Of a DNA stretch of 64,000 nt, positions 1 through 8,097 are shown in pieces. The notes beneath the pieces were generated by a model that was not told the origin of the DNA, did not search any database, and was given only the letters and a program-made list of their open reading frames with translations. The translations under genes were made by a program, and so were the position numbers. How positions within the stretch are numbered: the stretch's first letter is position 1; each line of letters opens with the position of its first letter. The DNA is from Peptostreptococcaceae bacterium (GTDB lineage: Bacteria > Bacillota > Clostridia > Peptostreptococcales > Peptostreptococcaceae), in the NCBI GenBank assembly GCA_902363255.1, contig CABIZO010000001.1, positions 62,001 through 126,000 on the forward strand, given 5' to 3'.

Positions 1-387
1 GGTGTTGTACTTAGAGAAGGTAAAGATGTTACAATAATAGCTTGTGGTATAATGGTTAACGAAGCAATAATAGCAGCGGATATGTTAAAAGAAGAAAATA
101 TAGATGCTAGAGTTATTAATATGTCTACAATCAAACCAATAGATACAGAGCTTATAATAAATGCTGCTAAAGAAACTAAGGCTATAGTTACAGCAGAAGA
201 ACATAGTATAATAGGTGGTTTAGGATCAGCTGTAAGTGAAGTTGTATCTGAAAATCATCCTGTAGTAGTTAAAAAAGTAGGAATGAGTGATTGTTTTGGT
301 GAATCAGGAACACCAAATGAATTATTAGAAAAATACGGTTTAACTGCTAAGAACATAGTAGAAAAAGTTAAAGAAGCATTAAAATAG
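1..387 (+). CDS. Transketolase, C-terminal part (partial, start outside window)
   Basis: Last 128 codons of a transketolase-type protein; the reading frame is open from base 1, so the gene begins before the window. The visible part contains ACGIMVNEAIIAADML and INMSTIKPID followed by TAEEHSIIGGLGSAV, the usual end of the transketolase C-terminal domain, which contributes to dimer contacts and substrate binding. In many clostridia transketolase is split into two genes of roughly 280 and 310 residues, and this would be the second; the split cannot be verified here because the upstream part is missing. 1-deoxyxylulose-5-phosphate synthase has a related end but is longer and differs in these motifs. 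A strong terminator follows directly. Confidence 0.85.
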   Translation, partial: GVVLREGKDVTIIACGIMVNEAIIAADMLKEENIDARVINMSTIKPIDTELIINAAKETKAIVTAEEHSIIGGLGSAVSEVVSENHPVVVKKVGMSDCFGESGTPNELLEKYGLTAKNIVEKVKEALK

Positions 388-398
388 TAATATAGATA

Positions 399-436
399 AA
401 AACGTATTTAATATTTTATTAAATACGTTTTTTTAT
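399..436 (+). terminator. Intrinsic terminator after the transketolase gene
   Basis: Twelve-base stem AAAACGTATTTA (399-410) and TAAATACGTTTT (420-431) with a short AT loop, running into a T tract. It closes the transketolase transcript. Confidence 0.85.
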
Positions 437-532
437 TAATATATTTTTAATTTTAGTGACATGAGTAAAGTTAATTTCTTATTCTATCAAAGATTAATCC
501 CTCATATATTTATAAGAGATAGGGGGGATAAT

Positions 533-958
533 GTGGAAATTAAGTTTAATATCAAAGGAGTAATATACGGTGTAATATTAATATTATTTATAGTTTTGGG
601 ATTTGTATTTATACCAAAACTATTTTTAGACACCTCAAAACCAGTTGATTTTACAATGGTACAAAGAGAATCTATTCCGGACAAAATATTGGATATTATG
701 GATAAGTACGAAGGTGAGGAAAGAGCCTTAGCAGTTAAACTAGAAGATAAAATATACGTTATAGTAACAAGAGGGGAAAAGGAACAAGGTATAGAAATAG
801 ACAAGATTACCATGGACACAGTTGAAGAAAAAACTGTTATGGCAGTAAATATTACATATAAAGACAAGGATAAATCATATCCTTTTGTGGTTGCTGAAAC
901 AAATCTTAAATCTTTGCCAGATAAAATACAACTTAATGCAACTAAAGAAGAAAAATAA
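533..958 (+). CDS. Membrane-anchored PrcB-like protein
   Basis: Predicted 141-residue protein. A GTG start at 533 is preferred because AGGGGGG lies 6 bases before it; an upstream in-frame ATG at 461 has no ribosome binding site. The N-terminus holds one hydrophobic segment (about residues 9-32), so the protein is likely anchored with its C-terminal domain outside the cytoplasm. The rest, starting around IPDKILDIMDKYEGEE and then LAVKLEDKIYVIVTRGEK, resembles the PrcB C-terminal domain, known from proteins associated with extracytoplasmic proteases. An S41 protease gene lies about 780 bases downstream beyond one opposite-strand gene, which is consistent with but does not prove a partnership. 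The family assignment is from pattern recognition only. Confidence 0.6.
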   Translation: MEIKFNIKGVIYGVILILFIVLGFVFIPKLFLDTSKPVDFTMVQRESIPDKILDIMDKYEGEERALAVKLEDKIYVIVTRGEKEQGIEIDKITMDTVEEKTVMAVNITYKDKDKSYPFVVAETNLKSLPDKIQLNATKEEK

Positions 959-996
959 AAAAAGAGCTCTTGAACTAATCAAGAGCTCTTTTTTTC
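957..996. terminator. Bidirectional intrinsic terminator
   Basis: Thirteen-base perfect stem AAAGAGCTCTTGA (961-973) and TCAAGAGCTCTTT (979-991), with A-rich and T-rich flanks on both sides. It separates the convergent PrcB-like gene and the 5-formyl-THF cyclo-ligase gene and can serve both. Confidence 0.9.
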
Positions 997-1568
997 TATT
1001 GTTTTGATGTTATTATTTTGGATTCAGTTACTATATAATCTAACTGAGCATCGTGGTCCTCCTTGGGAACCTCATCAAAAATTTGTAAATCGAAAGCTAT
1101 TCCAATAGTGACAGCATCTTCTCTTAGATTTTCAAGAAATCTGTCATAAAAACCGCCACCATATCCAAGTCTATAGCAATTTTTATCATATGCTACAGCA
1201 GGTACGATAACTACATCTAAATCTTTGATAGCTATTTCAGGAGAACAATCAGGTTTTGGTTCTCTAATATTGTAGGCACCATACTGGATTCCATTTTCTA
1301 AATCTGTAATTTGAGAAGGAATTAACTTTCTTTCTTCCTTCAAAGTTATAGGGGATGCAACAATTTTTTCTAAGTTGAGAAGTTTAGTAATTAAGTTATC
1401 TGTAGCAACTTCATTATTAAAATCCAAATAAAGCATAATAGTTTTTGCATTTTTTATACAGTCTAATTGAAGTAGCTTTTCTGTGATTATATCTGAGTTT
1501 TGTTTAATAAAATCTGTACCTTTTTCTTTCCTAAGATTAATAACCTTTTTTCTAAAGTCTTTTTTCAT
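996..1568 (-). CDS. 5-formyltetrahydrofolate cyclo-ligase
   Basis: 190 residues, the normal size of the family (5,10-methenyltetrahydrofolate synthetase, YgfA/Fau). It converts 5-formyl-THF to 5,10-methenyl-THF with ATP, returning a storage form of folate to one-carbon metabolism in the cytoplasm. Evidence is the N-terminal basic region (KKVINLRKEKG), a central GIQYGAYNIREP segment, and the C-terminal signature RLGYGGGFYDRFL with a nearby PAVAYD, which forms the ATP/folate site. The start follows an AAGAGGTG ribosome binding site. It is a single-gene unit that shares a bidirectional terminator with its neighbour. Confidence 0.9.
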   Translation of the reverse strand: MKKDFRKKVINLRKEKGTDFIKQNSDIITEKLLQLDCIKNAKTIMLYLDFNNEVATDNLITKLLNLEKIVASPITLKEERKLIPSQITDLENGIQYGAYNIREPKPDCSPEIAIKDLDVVIVPAVAYDKNCYRLGYGGGFYDRFLENLREDAVTIGIAFDLQIFDEVPKEDHDAQLDYIVTESKIITSKQ

Positions 1569-1736
1569 ATAATCTACACCTCTTAATTGTGGTATTATAT
1601 AATTACCTTAATTTTACTTTCTTAATATAAATTTTAGTAAAATTATAGATTTAAAGCAATATAATTGCTAAATAGTAATAAAAAGACAAGCTAGTCATAT
1701 AATATATAGTAGATTGATTAAAGGAGAGATGAACAA

Positions 1737-2888
1737 ATGATATCTAAAAAAAGGGCTCTTATATATTCTATTATTCTTGTAATAGTAACTGTAATTGGTA
1801 CAACAATGTTTCAAATAACATTAGGGAACAAAGTAATAATATCTAAAGACTTATATGAATCATATGCAAAGTATAACAAGCTATTAGGACTAGAAGAAAT
1901 GATCCAAGGGGATTATTATCAAGAAGTATCAGAAGATAATTTAGTTGATGGCGCATTAAAAGGATTATTTGAAGGTCTAAATGATCCATATTCACAATAC
2001 TATACATCTGATGAGTTTCAAAGTTTAAAAGAACAAACTAGTGGTTCTTTTGTTGGTATAGGAGTTTACATCGGTGTTAATCCAGAAGACAATAAGTTAA
2101 CTATAATTTCTCCAATAGAAGGTTCACCAGCATCTAAAGCTGGAATTAAATCAGGAGATATAGTATTAAAGGTTGATGGTGAATCTGTTGACTCTAAAAA
2201 AATTGATGAGGTAATTAAAAATATCAAGGGAAAAGAAAATACAAAAGTTAATTTAACTGTACAAAGAAGTGAAGAAGAATTAAGTTTTGATATTACGAGG
2301 GAAACTATAGTAACAAAAAGTGTATCTAACGAGGTTATGGATGGTAACATAGGGTACTTAAGAATAACATCTTTTGATGAGAATACATATAAAGAATTCA
2401 AAGAAAATTTAAGTGAACTACAATCTAAGGAAGTAAAAGGACTTGTAATAGACTTAAGAGATAATCCAGGGGGGTTATTAGACGTTTGCGTTGATATAGC
2501 AGATGATTTAATTGGAAAAGGGACTATAGTTTATACAAAAGACAATACAGGAAATAAAGAGTATTATAAATCAGATGACAAAGAAATTGATATGCCTATA
2601 GCAGTTTTAATAAATGGAGGAAGTGCATCTGCTTCAGAAATATTAACAGCAGCATTAGTTGATAATGAAAAAGCTATAGCAATAGGAGAAACATCTTTTG
2701 GTAAAGGTTTAGTACAGAGTGTAAAAGGATTAAAAGATGGTACAGGGTATAAGTTAACAACAGCTCAATATTTTACACCAAATGGAGATTATATAAATGG
2801 AAAGGGTATTACACCTAAAATTCAAGAAAAAGATGAAAATCAACAATTAAAATCGGCATTAGAATATATTAAGAAGGAAATTGAGTAA
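1737..2888 (+). CDS. S41 family C-terminal processing protease (CtpA/CtpB-like)
   Basis: 383 residues with a ribosome binding site AAAGGAG before the ATG. One N-terminal transmembrane segment (about residues 8-28) anchors it with the enzyme outside. A PDZ domain covers about residues 100-185 (FVGIGVYIG, then SPASKAGIKSGDIVLKVDG), followed by the S41 catalytic domain with LRDNPGG, the serine motif GGSASASE near residue 296 and the catalytic lysine in SFGKGLVQ near residue 322. Proteases of this family clip exposed C-terminal tails of envelope proteins; in endospore formers the CtpB type also activates sigma-K signalling. Which of these roles applies cannot be read from the sequence. The nearby PrcB-like gene may be functionally linked. 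Confidence 0.9.
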   Translation: MISKKRALIYSIILVIVTVIGTTMFQITLGNKVIISKDLYESYAKYNKLLGLEEMIQGDYYQEVSEDNLVDGALKGLFEGLNDPYSQYYTSDEFQSLKEQTSGSFVGIGVYIGVNPEDNKLTIISPIEGSPASKAGIKSGDIVLKVDGESVDSKKIDEVIKNIKGKENTKVNLTVQRSEEELSFDITRETIVTKSVSNEVMDGNIGYLRITSFDENTYKEFKENLSELQSKEVKGLVIDLRDNPGGLLDVCVDIADDLIGKGTIVYTKDNTGNKEYYKSDDKEIDMPIAVLINGGSASASEILTAALVDNEKAIAIGETSFGKGLVQSVKGLKDGTGYKLTTAQYFTPNGDYINGKGITPKIQEKDENQQLKSALEYIKKEIE

Positions 2889-3181
2889 TAAATATATAAC
2901 TAAATTATAACGGACAAAAATTTAATTATATGACTTAAAATATAAATACTGTCAATAATAAATATATAAGTAATTATACAAATAATGGTTGTTATAATAT
3001 TTATTAAAAATGAATAAAAATATATATAAAATAATAATATAGTAAATATTTCTACAAATTATGATATTATAAATTAAAAATTTAATATTTTTTGTGAAAA
3101 ATAATAAATTACTAAGAGGAAAAATAGAAATAGCATAGAATTACTTATATTAGTTAATAATCTTAGTTGGGAAGTGAGTTT

Positions 3182-3301
3182 ATGAAAAAAACTATAGCAA
3201 AAGTTGTTAACTTTCAGGAATATAAGGAGAAAAAAAGGAATTTAGAAGTTGACAGAAAAGAGCTTTTAGATCTTATTAAACAAATAGTGACAACAAAATA
3301 G
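3182..3301 (+). CDS. Small protein of 39 residues, unknown function
   Basis: Short open frame ATG to TAG coding a lysine-rich peptide (MKKTIAKVVNFQEYKEKK then LEVDRKELLDLIKQIV). A moderate ribosome binding site GGGAAGTGAG precedes it and a stem-loop terminator overlaps its stop, which supports a real transcription unit. The helix-forming second half has a regular hydrophobic pattern. I do not recognise the family. The 290 bases before it are AT-rich with an extended -10 element (TGT-TATAAT, 2990-2998) but nothing else clear. It could be a spurious frame. Confidence 0.45.
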   Translation: MKKTIAKVVNFQEYKEKKRNLEVDRKELLDLIKQIVTTK

Positions 3302-3332
3302 AGAGTAGAGTAACTCTCTAATAAGTTTTTTT
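3299..3332 (+). terminator. Terminator overlapping the stop of the 39-residue gene
   Basis: Eight-base perfect stem TAGAGAGT (3299-3306) and ACTCTCTA (3313-3320), then five bases and a run of seven T. The offset of the T run makes it somewhat weak. Confidence 0.6.
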
Positions 3333-3402
3333 GAAAAGATGCAAGTAAAAACTATATATTGAGTTACAAAAAGATATATTATTTTATCATTTTTATTTTG
3401 AC

Positions 3403-3436
3403 ATAATAAGAGGGAGCTTTTGCTCCCTTTTATTAT
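3403..3436 (-). terminator. Terminator of the 63-residue gene
   Basis: Fifteen-pair stem with one G-U pair (ATAATAAGAGGGAGC, 3403-3417, against 3422-3436) and a four-base loop. It overlaps the stop codon of the minus-strand gene beginning at 3624; A/T-rich flanks may let it act in both directions. Confidence 0.75.
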
Positions 3437-3624
3437 GACATTCTTAAGCCACTAACATAATCCTGGAACTGAGAATATTCATTTTCATCTTGAAGGTTTA
3501 CAACTGTAGATTTTTCGTCGTAGAAATTTTTAAGGTATATATTTCTATTACCTTCAGTTCCATCTTGATAAATACATCTATAACCATCTTCATATAGGTT
3601 TTTTAAATCATTGAAATTATCCAT
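3433..3624 (-). CDS. Small acidic protein of 63 residues, unknown function
   Basis: Single small gene with a good ribosome binding site (AAGGAGATGATTG before the ATG) and its own terminator. The product is acidic and rich in Asp, Asn and Tyr, with no membrane segment and one cysteine (YRCIYQDGTEGNRNIYL). The pattern of short beta strands suggests a small soluble domain, but I do not recognise the family. It lies between a plus-strand tiny gene and cobT and forms no evident operon with either. Confidence 0.65.
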   Translation of the reverse strand: MDNFNDLKNLYEDGYRCIYQDGTEGNRNIYLKNFYDEKSTVVNLQDENEYSQFQDYVSGLRMS

Positions 3625-3845
3625 TCAATCATCTCCTTAAATATATTTATCTATTTATATTTTTTGATTATAAATAGATACTATTCTTTAAGATAAAAGT
3701 ACCTATAAATCCAAAAAATGTTTAAAAAATGCACAAAGTACTAGATAGTTTTTACATATAACAATATAATTATTGTATCAAACATAATAAATAAAGGACA
3801 TTTTAAATAAATTATAAAAACAAAAGCCTAAGGGGGAAAGTAGTA

Positions 3846-4892
3846 GTGAATTTAATAGAAAGTATATCAAGAAATATTTATCCATTAGAAAAGAAATATT
3901 CAGAACAAGCACAAGCAAGATTAGATAGACTTATAAAGCCAACAGGAAGTTTAGGTAAAATGGAAAATATTTGTGCACAATTGGCAGGAATATATGGAAG
4001 AAAATATTTCGATACATCAAAAAAAGTTATAATAGCTTTCGGAGCAGATCATGGAGTTTATGAAGAAGGAGTAGCACCAGACCCTCAAAATATTACTATA
4101 TTACAATTTCAAAACTTCCCTAAAAAAATAAACGGTGTGGGAACAATTTCAAAATTTGTAGGAGCAGATGTATTAGCAGTTGATGTAGGAATAAACTGTG
4201 ATGAAAAAATAGAAGGTATAATTGATTGTAAGATAAGAAAAGGAACATATAACATGGCAAAGGGACCTGCCATGACAAGAGAAGAAGCAGAAAAATGTAT
4301 ATCGATAGGGATAGAAATGGCAGAAAAATGCATACAGGATGATTATACATTAATTGGTATAGGAGAAATGGGAATAGCAAATACTACGCCATCTACTGCT
4401 ATAATTTCAGTTTTTGGAAATTATGACCCAGAAGAAATCACTGGAATAGGAGCAGGTCTAAAGAAAGAATTACTTAAGCATAAGGCAGAAGTAATAAGAA
4501 AATCCATAGAATTAAATAAACCTAATCCAAAGGATGCAATAGATGTGTTATCTAAGGTAGGTGGATTTGAAATAGGTGCTATGGCCGGTGTTATCATAGG
4601 ATGCGCTGCTAATAGAATACCTGTTGTACTAGATGGATTTATATCTTACGCAGCAGCATTACTAGCTTATCATATTAATCCAAAAACTAAAGATTATATG
4701 ATAGCATCTCATTTATCTGCAGAACCAGGAACAAAAAAAGCTTTAGATATTATGGGATTACAGCCATTTTTAGATATGGATATGAGGTTAGGAGAAGGAA
4801 GTGGAGCAGCATTATCTTTCAATATAATCGAGGCTGCAAATTATGTATATAAAAATATGGCAACATTTGATGAAATAGATATGGGAAGATAA
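3846..4892 (+). CDS. cobT: Nicotinate-nucleotide--dimethylbenzimidazole phosphoribosyltransferase
   Basis: 348 residues, normal for CobT. It transfers the ribose phosphate of nicotinate mononucleotide to a lower-ligand base, giving alpha-ribazole phosphate for the nucleotide loop of cobalamin. The substrate-binding motif RLIKPTGSLGKMENI is near residues 28-42 and the C-terminal catalytic region MRLGEGSGAAL (Glu near 317) is intact. The start is GTG at 3846, chosen for the AAGGGGGAAAG site just upstream. It is the first gene of a four-gene operon with cobU, cobS and cobC at spacings of about 5-20 bases. Bases 3625-3845 contain no cobalamin riboswitch, which is unusual for this pathway. Confidence 0.95.
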   Translation: MNLIESISRNIYPLEKKYSEQAQARLDRLIKPTGSLGKMENICAQLAGIYGRKYFDTSKKVIIAFGADHGVYEEGVAPDPQNITILQFQNFPKKINGVGTISKFVGADVLAVDVGINCDEKIEGIIDCKIRKGTYNMAKGPAMTREEAEKCISIGIEMAEKCIQDDYTLIGIGEMGIANTTPSTAIISVFGNYDPEEITGIGAGLKKELLKHKAEVIRKSIELNKPNPKDAIDVLSKVGGFEIGAMAGVIIGCAANRIPVVLDGFISYAAALLAYHINPKTKDYMIASHLSAEPGTKKALDIMGLQPFLDMDMRLGEGSGAALSFNIIEAANYVYKNMATFDEIDMGR

Positions 4893-4912
4893 ACATCTAA
4901 AGGAGAATATTT

Positions 4913-5470
4913 ATGAGCAACATCATTTTAGTTACAGGAGGGGCAAGATCAGGTAAAAGTAATTTTGCTGAATCTCTTTGTATAAAACAAAATAATAAAA
5001 CGGCATATATTGCCACATCAGTAGCATTTGATGATGAGATGAAAAATCGAGTAAAAAAACATCAAGAAAGTAGACCAAAAGAGTGGAAAACCTATGAAAT
5101 ATATAAAGATATCTATTCTATAGTTGAAGATTTAGATAAAAACCATGATACAGTAATAATGGATTGTGTAACTCTTATGGTTAATAATTTGATGTTTACC
5201 TATGGAATAGAGGTGGACAAAGCCACCTCTGAAGAATTAAATGAATTAGAAGATTACATAAGAAACCAAATAATTAAATTATTAGAAGCTGTTAAAAAAA
5301 CCAATTTATATTTTGTAATAGTATCTAATGAAGTAGGAATGGGAATTGTGCCGGAAAATAAATTATCTAGAATTTATGGTGATTTTGTTGGAAGAGCAAA
5401 TCAATTAATAGGTAAGTATAGTGATGAAGTTTACTTTGTCGTAAGTGGAATCCCTATGAAAGTGAAGTGA
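4913..5470 (+). CDS. cobU: Adenosylcobinamide kinase / guanylyltransferase
   Basis: 185 residues. CobU phosphorylates adenosylcobinamide and then adds GMP to give adenosylcobinamide-GDP, the acceptor for CobS. The P-loop TGGARSGKSNFAES is at residues 8-21, followed by ATSVAFDDEM and the guanylylation region around KKHQESRP, where the family histidine that carries GMP lies. The C-terminus GRANQLIG and VSGIPMKVK is typical. It sits 20 bases after cobT with a GGAG ribosome binding site and its stop overlaps a possible GTG start of cobS. Confidence 0.95.
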   Translation: MSNIILVTGGARSGKSNFAESLCIKQNNKTAYIATSVAFDDEMKNRVKKHQESRPKEWKTYEIYKDIYSIVEDLDKNHDTVIMDCVTLMVNNLMFTYGIEVDKATSEELNELEDYIRNQIIKLLEAVKKTNLYFVIVSNEVGMGIVPENKLSRIYGDFVGRANQLIGKYSDEVYFVVSGIPMKVK

Positions 5471-5475
5471 TAATT

Positions 5476-6243
5476 ATGAAAAGATTTATAGGATTATTAC
5501 AATTTATGACTAGAATACCTATTAAAGCTGATGTAGGATTTGATGAAGAATTCCACAAGTCCATAGTATATTTCCCGTTAGTTGGATTTGTAATAGGACT
5601 AATTTCATTTTTAATAGGCAGCTTATCTATACAAATATTTGACTCATTTATAACATCCATACTGATTGTAGCAGGAGAAGTTATATTAACAGGGGGCTTA
5701 CATATTGATGGCTTAGGAGATACATTTGATGCCATATATAGTAATAGAGATAAAGAGAGAATGCTAGAGATAATGAAAGATTCTAGATTAGGAACAAATT
5801 CTCTTTTAGCTATTCTATTTTTAGTATTAATAAAAATAGGATTATTAAATTCTGCAATAAATAACAATCTTATGTGTTTAGTAATATTCATGCCGATGAT
5901 ATCTCGTCTAGGTGTTATAGTTATGCTTTATAAAACTGTTACACCAAGAAAAGTAGGTATGGGTAATATATTTATTGGTAAAGCAACCTTAAGTATGTTT
6001 ATAACAGCTATAGTATATACTGTTGTAATTCTTATGGTTATTAGCAAGTTTATATTTTTATCTACAAATTTAAATATAATAAAATTACTACTTTCAATAG
6101 TATCAGTTATGTTATTTGATTATTTATTTAAAAATCATATTTATAAGAAAATTGATGGTGTAACAGGAGATATTTTAGGGTGTACTATTGAACTAGGAGA
6201 GCTAATATTTTTATTATTTTCTTACATAGTTATCTTAATTTAA
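5476..6243 (+). CDS. cobS: Adenosylcobinamide-GDP ribazoletransferase (cobalamin synthase)
   Basis: 255 residues from the ATG at 5476; an in-frame GTG at 5467 overlapping the cobU stop would add three residues. The integral membrane enzyme joins adenosylcobinamide-GDP with alpha-ribazole (phosphate), the last assembly step of the coenzyme. Evidence is the start MKRFIGLLQFMTRIPI, the acidic signature GGLHIDGLGDTFDA around residue 75, and RDKERMLEIMKDSRLGT, followed by several hydrophobic segments to the C-terminus. The acidic residues bind Mg2+ in known members. It is translationally close to cobU and cobC. Confidence 0.93.
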   Translation: MKRFIGLLQFMTRIPIKADVGFDEEFHKSIVYFPLVGFVIGLISFLIGSLSIQIFDSFITSILIVAGEVILTGGLHIDGLGDTFDAIYSNRDKERMLEIMKDSRLGTNSLLAILFLVLIKIGLLNSAINNNLMCLVIFMPMISRLGVIVMLYKTVTPRKVGMGNIFIGKATLSMFITAIVYTVVILMVISKFIFLSTNLNIIKLLLSIVSVMLFDYLFKNHIYKKIDGVTGDILGCTIELGELIFLLFSYIVILI

Positions 6244-6252
6244 GGAGATAGA

Positions 6253-6852
6253 ATGATAAAGTTAATTTTAGTGAGACATGGCACAACTATTTGTAATGAA
6301 GGGGGAGCATTGTCTGGACTTACAGATAGTAAATTAAGCGGCAAAGGCAAATTGCAAGCAATTAAAATTGCACAATATTTAAAAGACGAAAATATAGATA
6401 AAATATATACAACACCTTTTTCAAGAACTAAGGAAACAGTCAAAGAATTGGCTGAAATTAAAAATATTCAAATTGAAGAAACTAATCAATTGAATGAAAT
6501 AAATTTTGGTGACTTTGAAGGACTACCTTTTAACGCAATAAAGGAAAAATGGCCAGAAGAAGTTGAAAAAATGATAAATAAAGGATTTGAATATAAGTAT
6601 CCTAATGGTGAAAGTTTGGTAGATACTTTCACAAGAGTAAGAAGTGAAGTAAAGAAAATTATAAGCGAAAATGACAATTCTACTGTACTAATTTGCTCTC
6701 ATGGAGGCACAATTAGGAATATTATTTCTTACTTATTATGTGATGATTATAAACACCATTGGAATTTTAGAATAGATAATGGATCTATAACAGAAATAGA
6801 AGTAGAGAATAATTTTGCTGTAATTAATAAGTTGAATCATACAAGTTTTTAA
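6253..6852 (+). CDS. cobC: Histidine phosphatase, probable alpha-ribazole phosphatase
   Basis: 199 residues of the histidine phosphatase (phosphoglycerate mutase-like) superfamily. The catalytic LVRHGTT motif is at residues 6-12 and the second histidine lies in ICSHGGTIRN near residue 149; NEINFGDFEG is also typical. As last gene of cobTUSC, with only 9 bases after cobS and an AAGGAGATAG site, it is most likely the phosphatase that removes the phosphate from alpha-ribazole phosphate or adenosylcobalamin phosphate. The superfamily is functionally broad, so the role rests on context. Confidence 0.85.
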   Translation: MIKLILVRHGTTICNEGGALSGLTDSKLSGKGKLQAIKIAQYLKDENIDKIYTTPFSRTKETVKELAEIKNIQIEETNQLNEINFGDFEGLPFNAIKEKWPEEVEKMINKGFEYKYPNGESLVDTFTRVRSEVKKIISENDNSTVLICSHGGTIRNIISYLLCDDYKHHWNFRIDNGSITEIEVENNFAVINKLNHTSF

Positions 6853-6878
6853 GTTTAAAACAATAGAATTAATTTTTA

Positions 6879-6916
6879 ATAGGCTATAACTTTGGTTATA
6901 GTCTATTTTTAATTTT
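6879..6916 (+). terminator. Terminator of the cobTUSC operon
   Basis: Twelve-pair stem (ATAGGCTATAAC, 6879-6890, with GTTATAGTCTAT, one G-U pair), three-base loop, then a T-rich tract. Confidence 0.85.
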
Positions 6917-7041
6917 TAGTTATTTAACTGAATAAGGTTGTTGTTTTAATCAGTGGAAAATAATTTGCTAAGATATTTAAGCAATCTCTTTCATCAAAGG
7001 AAGCTCCATCTATAGGACTTAATGTTGAGTTGAGAATTAAA

Positions 7042-7275
7042 ATGGAAAATCAAATTGAAGAAAATAAAGGCATATCCATATGGTGGTTGCCTATGACCAT
7101 ATCAACTTGTATAAGTGCTATGTCATATGTACTTTTAAAAGTATTTTTGAATCCTGGAATTGTGCAAAATTTAATGATTTTACTTTGCATAGTTACAGCT
7201 ATTTTCAATATTATTATGACGATTATAGTAACTAGATATTTTGAACTGAGAAAAGGAGCTAGAGTTAATATATGA
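7042..7275 (+). CDS. Small membrane protein, unknown function
   Basis: 77 residues from the ATG at 7042; a TTG at 7030 in the same frame would add four residues. Neither start has a strong ribosome binding site. After a short hydrophilic N-terminus (MENQIEENKG) come two hydrophobic segments, about residues 16-37 and 43-65, and a basic tail. Its stop overlaps the start of the next membrane gene by four bases (ATGA), a sign of coupled translation. I do not recognise the family; the pair probably works together in the membrane. Confidence 0.6.
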   Translation: MENQIEENKGISIWWLPMTISTCISAMSYVLLKVFLNPGIVQNLMILLCIVTAIFNIIMTIIVTRYFELRKGARVNI

Positions 7276-7979
7276 ATGATTTTATATGGATTTTAATATG
7301 TTTTACTTTAATTATAATTGCATGGATATTTTTATGGATATGGACTTATAAAGATGCAAAGAATAGAGGTCTAAATGCAAAACTATGGACATTAATAGTT
7401 ATACTTGCACCTAGTGGAGTAGGTCTTTTAATTTATTTTTTAGTAGGAAGAAAACAAAGTTTTATAAAATGCTCCAATTGTTCAAATAGCATTCCAAGTG
7501 ACTCCAAGTATTGTAATAAATGTGGTAATTTAGTTATTCAAAGAAAAATGATAGAAAAAAGACCAACTAATTATTTAATTATATGTTTTGCTGTAAGTTT
7601 TATGCTATCAATAGGATGTTTCTTAGGACTTATGATAAATAATGATGCTATTGAACTAAAGAGTGGATACTCTATATTCCTTGTGGAAGTAAATACGAAA
7701 AGCAAGTGGAATATATCTTACTATAAATCGACATCTAAGTTTTCTAGAACTATAGATAAAAAAGAGAGTCATCCATTAGCGATAAATATTGATGCTAGTT
7801 GTGAAGAAGGTCAACTATATCTTAAATTAACTCAAAATGATATGAAAGAAGTAATTGATATAAGTGATACTAATGGATCTATGAAAATTGATTTAAGCAA
7901 ATTCGAAAATGGTGAAATTAAACTAGAATTAATAGATGAAAATTGTAAAGGTGTAGGATTAGAAGCTTATTGGAACTGA
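7272..7979 (+). CDS. Membrane protein with zinc ribbon, unknown function
   Basis: 235 residues. Two N-terminal hydrophobic segments (about 4-24 and 38-58) enclose a KDAKNRGLNAKLW loop that resembles the N-terminal domain seen in phospholipase D-nuclease-like and related membrane proteins. A zinc ribbon follows (CSNCSNSIPSDSKYCNKCG, about residues 67-85), then a third membrane segment (about 101-121) and a beta-rich C-terminal domain of about 110 residues that would lie outside. The combination looks like a sensor or stress-related membrane protein, but no function can be named. It is coupled to the small membrane gene upstream. Confidence 0.6.
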   Translation: MNDFIWILICFTLIIIAWIFLWIWTYKDAKNRGLNAKLWTLIVILAPSGVGLLIYFLVGRKQSFIKCSNCSNSIPSDSKYCNKCGNLVIQRKMIEKRPTNYLIICFAVSFMLSIGCFLGLMINNDAIELKSGYSIFLVEVNTKSKWNISYYKSTSKFSRTIDKKESHPLAINIDASCEEGQLYLKLTQNDMKEVIDISDTNGSMKIDLSKFENGEIKLELIDENCKGVGLEAYWN

Positions 7980-8024
7980 TTGGTCAATATATTTAAAACT
8001 ATAGATTCAATATATATTATAAAC

Positions 8025-8075
8025 AAAAGCTCAATTTACTTAGATTTTAAATGTTTAAGTAAATTGAGCTTTTTA
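8025..8075. terminator. Bidirectional terminator
   Basis: Perfect 18-pair stem between 8025-8042 and 8056-8073 (AGCTCAATTTACTTA arm) with A-rich and T-rich ends. It lies between the converging zinc-ribbon gene and the alcohol dehydrogenase gene. Confidence 0.9.
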
Positions 8076-8097
8076 TATGAGAGTTAAATTTTCACTT

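Noticed and set aside
461..532. ATG at 461 as start of the PrcB-like gene
   Set aside because: No ribosome binding site before it, while AGGGGGG stands correctly before the GTG at 533.
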